DNA of 5,478 nt from Candidatus Hydrogenedentota bacterium (GTDB taxonomy: Bacteria; Hydrogenedentota; Hydrogenedentia; Hydrogenedentales; SLHB01). The stretch is taken from the NCBI GenBank assembly GCA_007130675.1, contig SLSB01000467.1:1-5478 (forward strand). Direction: 5' to 3'. The notes beneath the pieces are model-generated. The model worked only from the letters and a program-made list of their open reading frames with translations, had not been told where the DNA came from and did not search any database. The position numbers were made by a program, and so were the translations under genes. This document shows, piece after piece, positions 1 through 5,478 of the stretch (position 1 is its first letter; each line of letters opens with the position of its first letter).

Positions 1-706
1 TGCGGATATCGCACTCGTTGCCCGGCAGATAGTCCTGGAAATACACGTAGCCACGTTCCCGCCCGAGGATACGAGAGTAGCGCGGCGGGTAGGCAAACCG
101 AAGCAGCCCCTTGACGATTTCGATGGCCGGCAGCTTGCCAGTGCGTACCTTGTAGATGCGCTCCTTCAGGCTGCCCCAGGGGCTGTAGATCGGAAAGCCG
201 CGCCCGAAGGCGCGCCTAATCAATCGACGGGCCTGTGTTCTGTTGTGCACCAGTCTGACTCCAGCGGAGCCGGCTCCCCGGCGCAGCTTGAATACCTTTG
301 GAAACTCGGCCTGCTCCACCCAGTGCAGTGCCTGCTTGCGATCAACGAACACGTGGGCTGGAACGGCCGGAATGTTCAGTGCCTCGAACAAATACTTCTG
401 CGCCACTTTGTCGTCAAAGTGCCAGGCCGTGCGGAAATCCGGAAAGACCCTGATGCCGGCATGCTCAAGGGCGGACAATATGGGGCGTGCGATCAGCACG
501 TCGCGCGGATCGGATTGCTCATGGTGCCACATCAGAGTCTCGCAGCCATCTAGCTGCTGGATGATGTCGCTGGCATGGCAGGTGACCCTTCGATACGGGA
601 TGCCCTCACGCTCGCAATAGGCGATCCAGCGTGGATGGAACCCGGAGTTTGAGTCGTGGATGGCGAGCGTTTCGACTTCGGTCACCCTATTTGTTTTTTT
701 GCCCAT
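1..706 (-). CDS. ATP-grasp domain protein, 3' end cut off by the window edge
   Basis: The frame stays open from position 706 to the window edge (235 codons from ATG at 706-704), so the C-terminus is missing. Numbered from that ATG, the N-terminal part (about 16-60) resembles the pre-ATP-grasp domain of uncharacterised polysaccharide-locus ligases. It is followed by WHFDDKVAQKYLFEALNIP (96-114), typical of the ATP-grasp entry. The segment from F135 to V153 carries FKLRRGAGSAGVRLV, with the likely ATP-binding lysine (K140) and the glycine-rich loop. YVYFQDYLPGNECDIR at the edge leads into the metal- and ATP-binding half. ATP-grasp enzymes join a carboxylate to an amine or thiol through an acyl-phosphate; the substrate here is unknown. 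No signal peptide is seen, so it is probably cytoplasmic. Start choice: the ATG overlaps the CapA gene by 20 bases and is followed by A-rich codons; an in-frame GTG at 685-683 starts one base after the CapA stop. Neither has a good Shine-Dalgarno. The coding frame is firm, the start and exact role are not. Confidence 0.85.
   Translation of the reverse strand, partial: MGKKTNRVTEVETLAIHDSNSGFHPRWIAYCEREGIPYRRVTCHASDIIQQLDGCETLMWHHEQSDPRDVLIARPILSALEHAGIRVFPDFRTAWHFDDKVAQKYLFEALNIPAVPAHVFVDRKQALHWVEQAEFPKVFKLRRGAGSAGVRLVHNRTQARRLIRRAFGRGFPIYSPWGSLKERIYKVRTGKLPAIEIVKGLLRFAYPPRYSRILGRERGYVYFQDYLPGNECDIR
687..706 (-). other. CapA/ATP-grasp gene overlap containing an A7 tract
   Basis: On the minus strand the ATG of the ATP-grasp frame (706-704) lies inside the last codons of the CapA gene, whose TAG is at 689-687. 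Between them is a run of seven A (700-694) followed by C, read in the CapA frame as CAA AAA AAC. The ATP-grasp frame is the +1 frame relative to CapA here, so loss of one A from the run would join the two proteins in frame. A standard -1 slip at this site would instead reach a stop within a few codons. Confidence 0.5.
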
Positions 707-1829
707 TGCGGAGCGCGTAGAGGAGTACCTCACGGTGCGACTCGCATTGGCACAAAGCTGCCAGTAGGCGCCGCTTCCGGCGTCCGATCAGGCTGGGCAG
801 TATTCCTCGTCTATGAAGCGCAACCAGCCAAGGGTTACGATACGGTTGAATCTGACTGCGCGCGATCGCCATCTTCGTTCTACAGAAGTCGTCAAATGCG
901 GCCGCCAAGGCATCCTCGTTCGCAATGGTCGAGGAAAGCCGCTTCACTCGCGAAATTACTTGCTCCGTATCCGCTTCTGCCATCAATCGCGTCCCCGGGG
1001 TCTTGTCATTCTGTACAACGGGATGAAGGGAGAAATCGATCTGCTGGGCATCGTCGACTTCAAGCACGAGGATCAGGCCCCTATTCCATCGGTTGTTCCT
1101 TTGCGTCTCGTCATCGATGCAGAAGTTGCCGAGGCTGTAGAAAATCGGTTTTCCACGGTACCATTCATGGCCCGAAATTACATGCGTATGATGACCGATG
1201 ACGGCATCGGCGCCGGCATCGATCATAAATCGGAACTGCTGCTGCATTCGCGGACTGGGCAGTTCGTAGTGCTCGTGCCCGCCGTGAAGGATCACGAACA
1301 CAAAATCCGCCGCTTCGCGCGCTTCTGTAATTTCGCGCAGCGCGGTCGGGTAGTCGATCGGGCAGCAGCCGGGCTCTTTGCCCTGCGTCGTCGACCACTC
1401 GGTTTCCGTCATGTTGATGAATGCGAACTTGAGTCCACTTCGTTCGAGGACGAGGTGCCCGGCGGCATCCGCCAAATTCTGCCCGCTACCTAGCCAGCCA
1501 ATTCCCTGCTGCTCCAACGCCGCGAAGGTATCCTGAGCGCCTTGCCAGCCGAAATCCATGAAGTGATTGTTGGCCGTCGCCACTAGGTCGCAGCCAAGGT
1601 CATTTAATAACCTGGCGGCGTGGCGTGATCCCCGCAGGTGGGGCCCGGTCTTCGTGATCGGATCGCCGGAATCGGTCAACGGACACTCGAGGTCCATGAC
1701 AACCAGGTCGCAGGTCCGGAAGAACGCCTGTATCCCCGGGAATAGTTCGAGCCCACGGCCTTTTCGGACGAGCGAGTCGATCCGACCGATCGGACAGAAG
1801 TCCCCTGTGAATGCGATTTTCGTCGTCAT
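687..1829 (-). CDS. CapA family protein (PgsA/CapA-like metallophosphatase fold), soluble form
   Basis: A 380-residue protein starting MTTKIAFTGDFCP. The CapA-family metallophosphatase-like blocks occur in order: GD at 9-10, DLECP at 46-50 (family usually NLE), ATANNH at 84-89, LHGGHEHYELPSPR at 181-194, IGHHTHV at 211-217 and FYSLGNF at 230-236. The Asp, Asn and His residues are the expected metal ligands. The family is named after CapA/PgsA of the Bacillus poly-gamma-glutamate capsule, where it is membrane-anchored. This protein has no N-terminal hydrophobic segment or signal peptide, so it is probably cytoplasmic, and no PgsB or PgsC partner is visible. The C-terminal ~90 residues (about 290-380) are basic and lie beyond the core. 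The start is the ATG sharing a base with the preceding deacetylase stop, with GGAA seven bases upstream; a GTG at 1892 would overlap that gene by more than 60 bases. The enzymatic reaction is not established. Family call firm, substrate unknown. Confidence 0.92.
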   Translation of the reverse strand: MTTKIAFTGDFCPIGRIDSLVRKGRGLELFPGIQAFFRTCDLVVMDLECPLTDSGDPITKTGPHLRGSRHAARLLNDLGCDLVATANNHFMDFGWQGAQDTFAALEQQGIGWLGSGQNLADAAGHLVLERSGLKFAFINMTETEWSTTQGKEPGCCPIDYPTALREITEAREAADFVFVILHGGHEHYELPSPRMQQQFRFMIDAGADAVIGHHTHVISGHEWYRGKPIFYSLGNFCIDDETQRNNRWNRGLILVLEVDDAQQIDFSLHPVVQNDKTPGTRLMAEADTEQVISRVKRLSSTIANEDALAAAFDDFCRTKMAIARSQIQPYRNPWLVALHRRGILPSLIGRRKRRLLAALCQCESHREVLLYALRNGQKNK

Positions 1830-1831
1830 CA
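1827..1831 (-). promoter_or_regulatory. TGATG stop/start overlap coupling deacetylase to CapA
   Basis: On the minus strand the deacetylase TGA (1831-1829) and the CapA ATG (1829-1827) share one base. This is a classic arrangement for translational coupling, in which the terminating ribosome restarts on the next gene. GGAA at 1840-1837, seven bases upstream, can serve as a weak Shine-Dalgarno. The arrangement implies that the two proteins are made at linked levels. Confidence 0.75.
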
Positions 1832-2953
1832 ATGGGTTCCGTGGAGATGATCGGAGAGCTGGTCGGTGGAAATGATCCTCACGTCCGGCCACTGTCTCGT
1901 GATGCTTTTCAGCAGCGTTTTCAGGGCGCTTAGCCCGAGATCGGCATTCTTCGGGTCGATCGAGCCGATGTAATTGACGCGATGGGTATTGATTACGGCG
2001 GGACGCCGCAATGCGAAGGCGATGGAAATCTGCGCCAGTGCGCGATCGACAACATCCACATTGGGTGTCATGACCGGTTCGAAATGCACGTTCCGGACAT
2101 TGTATCCCTGCCCATGCTCGTTACGTTGGCCGAAATAATGCGGGATGATGGTATAGGCACCCGCTTGGCCCGTCGGGCCGTGCTGAACCCGTACCCCCTG
2201 AATCCATCGAATTCCATGGCTTGATAATGTCGGATTCAACTTGGGATCCCAGGTGTAACAGGGTGCGATAAAGCTGCTCGATGGATAGCCGAAGATCTCA
2301 CGGAACAGCTCCAGCCCGTCCACCAACTCGTCGGCCTGCATATGTACTTCGTCCGCGGAGTCCCAGTCGAGGGCTTCCATGAAGGCGTAATCGCCGCGCC
2401 CCGACGACGTGCTGCCGAGCGAAAAGCAGAATCGAGTGAGCTCATCGCCGTCGCGAAGGCCGGCCAGCCAGCGTCGATGATGTAGGTGCTCGCGACCATG
2501 GAATTGGGGCCGATACAAGCCCTCGGCCATGCCTTGGCGCCATAGGGCCGGTGTGCTCCGGGTTGCGGGATTGCGGGCGCAGGTGGTAGTCGTGGGCTCG
2601 AAGGCGTACTGCTCGAACCCCGATGCCTGGATAGCCTCGAAATCTGGGTTGGCCATGATCGTGTTGGCGGTCAGCACGGCCGGCCGGTCATCGGCGTCCT
2701 TGGCCGAAGACAGAACCTCGTAGAGGCGTTCGAGGTCATCACTCGTCTCAAGCGCGTCGTTGCAGTAGACGCTGTTCTCGGCAACGAGACCACGCGCGCG
2801 CATCAGTTCCAATGCAGATTTTGACGGCGTGCGGATCGCACCCCAGTCATCGCTCTCGATCACGACGAGCCGGCCCTTGACCGAACGGCCCCGCCAATTG
2901 GCGCGGACTGCCCCCAGGCGCGATCGAAGTGCTGTCAGATCAGGAGTCTGCAT
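1829..2953 (-). CDS. Polysaccharide (de)acetylase, NodB-like fold, cytoplasmic type
   Basis: A 374-residue protein. Near the N-terminus VVIESDDWGAIRTPS (30-44) replaces the usual NodB motif-1 (TFDDG); D35 and D36 would be the catalytic base and metal-binding Asp. QFHGREHLHHRRW (150-162) supplies two histidines, H152 and H156, in the H-x3-H pattern of motif 2. SFIAPCYTWDP (227-237) sits where the motif-3 substrate groove strand is expected, and NTHRVNYIG (322-330) gives a C-terminal histidine like motif 5. Enzymes of this fold (CE4-related) remove N- or O-acetyl groups from sugars, but this subgroup is poorly characterised. No signal peptide or membrane segment is visible, so a precursor in the cytoplasm is a more likely substrate than exported polymer. 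The start chosen is ATG two bases after the amidotransferase stop. It has no clear Shine-Dalgarno, so translation probably depends on coupling. An in-frame start at 3064 would overlap the upstream gene by 109 bases and adds unconserved-looking residues. Confidence 0.88.
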   Translation of the reverse strand: MQTPDLTALRSRLGAVRANWRGRSVKGRLVVIESDDWGAIRTPSKSALELMRARGLVAENSVYCNDALETSDDLERLYEVLSSAKDADDRPAVLTANTIMANPDFEAIQASGFEQYAFEPTTTTCARNPATRSTPALWRQGMAEGLYRPQFHGREHLHHRRWLAGLRDGDELTRFCFSLGSTSSGRGDYAFMEALDWDSADEVHMQADELVDGLELFREIFGYPSSSFIAPCYTWDPKLNPTLSSHGIRWIQGVRVQHGPTGQAGAYTIIPHYFGQRNEHGQGYNVRNVHFEPVMTPNVDVVDRALAQISIAFALRRPAVINTHRVNYIGSIDPKNADLGLSALKTLLKSITRQWPDVRIISTDQLSDHLHGTH

Positions 2954-2955
2954 CG

Positions 2956-4869
2956 TCAGGCATTGCTCATGTGGTCGAGCCCGGGCTGGAAACTCGCATC
3001 CAGAAACTGCTGCGCCCACGATTCGAACGCCACCATGGTCCATAGGAGCTCGATATCGGCCCACTCGGCAGCTTCAATGTTACGGGCGGTCCTATGCAGC
3101 ACTTCGACTGAGAACACGCCCCGTTTCTCGATTCCGGGCAGAATCCGACCGTGCAGCTCGCTCTGGAATGAGGCTCGGGCCATGAACTGGCGAAGCGGAA
3201 TGCCGAAGCCTTGCTTCTTGCGGTAGGTGAAGTCACGGCCGAATACCTTCTCGCAGATCCTTTTGAGAATGAGTTTGCCGTGGAGCCCGTCCGGGCCACG
3301 CCCCATCAATTGGTCTTGGGCAATCGTGAACGCCGCGTCGACTAACGGATTGTCCAGATATGGCACACGGTTCTCAATGCTTGCGGCCATCGACATCTTG
3401 TCTTGGCGTAGCAGTAGATCGGGAAGGTAGATGGCCATTTCATAGCGGCGCTGACGTTCGAGGGGCGAGCCCCCCGTCGCTCGGTAGATATCGAGCCGAG
3501 GCTCGACAGCCGCCGATTCGTCGAAGCCAGGGTAGACCTGCCGTGCAGCACTGGCCAGAGAGACCCGGGTGGCAGTGACCGCGCGCCAGGCGGGGTCCGT
3601 GTAGGCAAACAGCTCTTTAATCCGGCTGTCCCGTGCACCACGGAGTCGAGTAAGCAGGGATTTACCCCATGGATGCAACAGTCCGAGGAACCTTGAATAG
3701 CCGGCCAGAAGCTCGTCGGCACCCTCACCACTGAGGAGCACAGTCACGAACTCGCGTGCCCGCTCGCTCAGCAGCATCACACCAATCGTGTTGGGATGGC
3801 TGATTGGCTGTTCGAGGTGCCATGTGGCGGCATCCAGGCTCTGGATGTAGTAATCCGGAGACAGCTCGAATCTATGACCACGTACACCGAGGGTCTGCTC
3901 GACATAGTCGATATGGGCTTCCTCGGAGTATCGCTTGTCGTCGAATACGATAGACACGGTATTCATGTCCGCTCTGGCCCGGCGCGCGGCGAAGTGCGTG
4001 ACGAGGCTGGAGTCCACGCCACCGGACAACTGGCACCCCAGAGGCACGTCGCTGATTAGCTGTGTCTCGACCGCCTTCTGGAGAGAGGCCGCGAATTGCT
4101 CGGGGCTTTCGATCGTGTTTGCCAAGGCTTGAGTCTCGTATGCGGTCGAGCGGGAATCACCGGTTGAGGGGTCATAGGAAAGGACGGTTCCCGGCGGCAG
4201 CTGACGAATGTCTTTCAGCAGCGTATGTTCCCGATTGTGGCGGAACATTACAAACTCGCCAAGTCCCTTCTCGTCCAGCGAAAATCGGAACCCGGGAAGG
4301 TAGCCGAAACTTTTGAGCTCGGAACTGAACGCAAAAAACTGCTCGTTATCGAGAATATAGAGCGGCTTGATACCGAATCGATCGCGGGCCAGGAAAAGCC
4401 GCCCGAGGCGGGAGTCGTAGATCGCGATGGAAAACATGCCGTTCAATCGCGACAGCATCCCTTCCAGTCCATATTTCTGATAAAGATTCAAAACAACTTC
4501 GGTGTCACTCTTGCCCCGAAACCGGTATCCCTTCGATTCGAGCTCCGGCACGAAGTCGAAAGCGTTGTAGATCTCTCCGTTAAGCATGAGAAGAACCTGG
4601 CCGTCCGGGCTGGCCATTGGTTGATGGCCATTGAGCGACAGGTCGAGAATGCTCAGGCGTCTAAAACCGAAGAACAGATCCGCCGGGGTCCGGAAAGACG
4701 GCGCACCAATACTTTTCAGGGATTCGATGCGCCCGGATTGGCAATTGATCGCGGCGTGGCCGGCATCATCCGGCCCCCGATGAGACTGGGCCTGGGACAT
4801 CGACTGGATGGTGACCGCGTCGGATGTCGTGCTTCCGCCCCTTAAGTGAAATCCCGTCAGGCCGCACAT
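2956..4869 (-). CDS. asnB: Asparagine synthase (glutamine-hydrolysing), class B-like amidotransferase
   Basis: A complete 637-residue two-domain amidotransferase. The N-terminal Ntn glutaminase domain has the exposed nucleophile Cys2 after Met1, HRGPDD (30-35), RRLSILDL (70-77), LNGEIYN (96-102), SDTE (121-124) and ARDRFGIKPLY (161-171). The synthetase domain has the PP-loop LSGGVDSS (281-288), LSGEGADELLAGY (379-391), RQDKMSMAASIENRVPYLD (488-506) and KKQGFGIPL (551-559). All residues expected for glutamine hydrolysis and ATP-driven adenylation look present, so it should be active. In E. coli AsnB (554 residues) aspartate is the acceptor. This longer form, with about 35 residues between the first two glutaminase motifs, is common in polysaccharide and O-antigen loci, where some relatives amidate a sugar carboxylate (for example WbpS of Pseudomonas O-antigen clusters). 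The acceptor could therefore be aspartate or a uronic acid; context favours a glycan precursor. The start is fixed by Cys2 and by a GGAG nine bases upstream. No signal peptide; cytoplasmic. Confidence 0.93.
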   Translation of the reverse strand: MCGLTGFHLRGGSTTSDAVTIQSMSQAQSHRGPDDAGHAAINCQSGRIESLKSIGAPSFRTPADLFFGFRRLSILDLSLNGHQPMASPDGQVLLMLNGEIYNAFDFVPELESKGYRFRGKSDTEVVLNLYQKYGLEGMLSRLNGMFSIAIYDSRLGRLFLARDRFGIKPLYILDNEQFFAFSSELKSFGYLPGFRFSLDEKGLGEFVMFRHNREHTLLKDIRQLPPGTVLSYDPSTGDSRSTAYETQALANTIESPEQFAASLQKAVETQLISDVPLGCQLSGGVDSSLVTHFAARRARADMNTVSIVFDDKRYSEEAHIDYVEQTLGVRGHRFELSPDYYIQSLDAATWHLEQPISHPNTIGVMLLSERAREFVTVLLSGEGADELLAGYSRFLGLLHPWGKSLLTRLRGARDSRIKELFAYTDPAWRAVTATRVSLASAARQVYPGFDESAAVEPRLDIYRATGGSPLERQRRYEMAIYLPDLLLRQDKMSMAASIENRVPYLDNPLVDAAFTIAQDQLMGRGPDGLHGKLILKRICEKVFGRDFTYRKKQGFGIPLRQFMARASFQSELHGRILPGIEKRGVFSVEVLHRTARNIEAAEWADIELLWTMVAFESWAQQFLDASFQPGLDHMSNA

Positions 4870-4878
4870 TGGTCATGA

Positions 4879-4882
4879 CTCC
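4879..4882 (-). promoter_or_regulatory. Ribosome binding site of the asnB-like gene
   Basis: GGAG on the minus strand, nine bases before the ATG at 4869-4867. It is the best Shine-Dalgarno in the window and lies in the only real intergenic gap (4870-4915). It supports the start that exposes Cys2 of the glutaminase domain. I see no convincing -35/-10 pair or hairpin in the same 46 bases, so the gap looks like a translation start within an operon rather than a new promoter. Confidence 0.7.
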
Positions 4883-4915
4883 ATGTGGTCGGTGCATCTG
4901 TCCGGACGAGCATGT

Positions 4916-5478
4916 TCATTGCACGTTGTCCAGTTTCTCGGCACGTTCGGCCTTGGGATGTTTCGGCGCTTCAGCCTCTAATAATTCCTGCCATATCTGC
5001 CCGACGCGGTCGATGTGAAAACGGCGAGCGCTTGCGAGCGCCTGTTCTGCGAGGGTCTCGCGCGCCGGGTGCTGGGCCAGCTCGATGATGCGCCCGGCCA
5101 TGGCATCGACATCGAACGGCTCGACCAGGTGCCCGCTGGCACCATCCTCGACGATCCAACGGGCCACTGGATAGGAGTCGAATACTACCGGAATGGCGGC
5201 ATGACTCTGGGCCTCGACCAGGGTGTTGGGAAAACCCTCGAAGGCTGAGGTCATGAAGAAGATGGGCGAGCGGCGGTAGAAATCTTCTGGCAACTGGCGC
5301 CCGTGAAAATGAATGCGGGGCAGATTCAGTTCCCCGGCCATTCGCCGTAGATCGTCAAGGGCGGGTCCGTCGCCGACCACATCGAGGTGCCAATCCGGCA
5401 GTTCACGACAGATGCGCTGCCAGACCGGCACGATGAGTTCCGCGCGCTTCTGCTCATGCGCGACCCGGCCGAGCCAAA
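4916..5478 (-). CDS. Glycosyltransferase, GT4 family (GT-B fold), C-terminal part only
   Basis: The frame is open from the high-coordinate window edge, so the N-terminal acceptor-binding domain and the start are missing; 186 residues remain. The visible part is the nucleotide-sugar-binding Rossmann domain of a retaining GT-B enzyme. It opens with WLGRVAHEQKR, the conserved strand and loop with Arg and Lys that contact the donor diphosphate. Then come the second strand WHLDVVGDGP, the IHFHGRQ strand, and the EX7E element EGFPNTLVE that binds the donor, followed by EDGASGHLVEP, also typical of the family. The tail is charged (KHPKAERAEKL). Such enzymes add a sugar from a nucleotide donor to a growing glycan on the cytoplasmic face of the inner membrane; donor and acceptor cannot be read from this fragment. 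A GTG at 5431-5429 is internal, because the conserved sequence continues upstream of it. It is the first gene of the window in transcription order and ends 46 bases before the amidotransferase. Confidence 0.92.
   Translation of the reverse strand, partial: WLGRVAHEQKRAELIVPVWQRICRELPDWHLDVVGDGPALDDLRRMAGELNLPRIHFHGRQLPEDFYRRSPIFFMTSAFEGFPNTLVEAQSHAAIPVVFDSYPVARWIVEDGASGHLVEPFDVDAMAGRIIELAQHPARETLAEQALASARRFHIDRVGQIWQELLEAEAPKHPKAERAEKLDNVQ

Noticed and set aside
243..620. Plus-strand open frames of about 100-125 codons in the first 700 bases
   Set aside because: The minus strand encodes a clear ATP-grasp protein across the same bases; the plus-strand translations look random.
691..700. T-rich run on the plus strand as a possible terminator
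   Set aside because: There is no GC-rich hairpin directly before it, and no plus-strand gene ends here. On the transcribed minus strand it is an A-run, which cannot serve as a terminator U-tract.
813..1493. 226-codon open frame on the plus strand, antisense to the CapA gene
   Set aside because: It lies entirely opposite a gene with complete family motifs, its translation shows no recognisable domain, and it is explained by the codon bias of the opposite GC-rich strand.
1830..1892. N-terminal extension of CapA to a GTG at 1892
   Set aside because: The family core begins right after the ATG at 1829 (TKIAFTGD). The extension is the out-of-frame 3' end of the deacetylase gene.
2954..3064. N-terminal extension of the deacetylase to a start at 3064
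   Set aside because: It would overlap the conserved amidotransferase reading frame by over 100 bases, and the extra residues show no signal peptide or domain. The ATG at 2953, two bases after the upstream stop, fits better.
4225..4845. 206-codon open frame on the plus strand, antisense to the amidotransferase gene
   Set aside because: It mirrors the glutaminase domain on the other strand and has no family signature.
4872..4879. Palindrome GTCATGAC just before the amidotransferase start, as a possible operator
   Set aside because: Only eight bases, and no promoter elements are seen nearby; a palindrome this short is expected by chance.
1..5478. Mobile elements, CRISPR repeats, tRNA or rRNA genes
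   Set aside because: I found no terminal repeats, transposase motifs, regularly spaced repeats or RNA-gene signatures. The window is almost fully occupied by the five protein genes.

Overview
All gene content lies on the minus strand: five collinear, tightly packed genes from a bacterial surface-polysaccharide (capsule, exopolysaccharide or O-antigen type) locus. Both ends of the window cut through a gene. In transcription order, from high to low coordinates, they are: the C-terminal half of a GT4-family glycosyltransferase; a complete class-B (glutamine-hydrolysing) asparagine synthetase-like amidotransferase; a NodB-fold 'polysaccharide (de)acetylase' of the cytoplasmic ESDDWG type; a CapA-family metallophosphatase-like protein with no membrane anchor; and the N-terminal two thirds of an ATP-grasp protein that runs off the low-coordinate end. 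The DNA is GC-rich (high 50s percent, judged by eye) with matching third-position bias. Together with the protein families this suggests a proteobacterium, but nothing here fixes the genus.

The layout is operon-like. The glycosyltransferase and amidotransferase are separated by a 46-bp gap containing a clear GGAG ribosome binding site. The amidotransferase stop and deacetylase start are 2 bases apart. The deacetylase stop and CapA start share one base (TGATG). The CapA stop lies inside, or one base before, the start of the ATP-grasp gene. I saw no promoter, terminator, tRNA, rRNA, insertion sequence, CRISPR or long repeat. The first ~690 bases are not empty: they hold the truncated ATP-grasp gene, which is easily missed because it has no stop within the window.

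The genes suggest how they may work together. The glycosyltransferase would build a glycan. The other four resemble enzymes that change nitrogen and carboxyl groups: amide transfer from glutamine to a carboxylate (AsnB-like), removal of an N- or O-acyl group (deacetylase), ATP-dependent ligation of a carboxylate (ATP-grasp), and a poorly understood CapA-like hydrolase known from poly-gamma-glutamate and capsule loci. My inference is that this is a cassette for decorating a glycan with amide or amino-acid-like groups, carried out in the cytoplasm because no gene shows a signal peptide or membrane segment. That function is a hypothesis; the family assignments are well supported.
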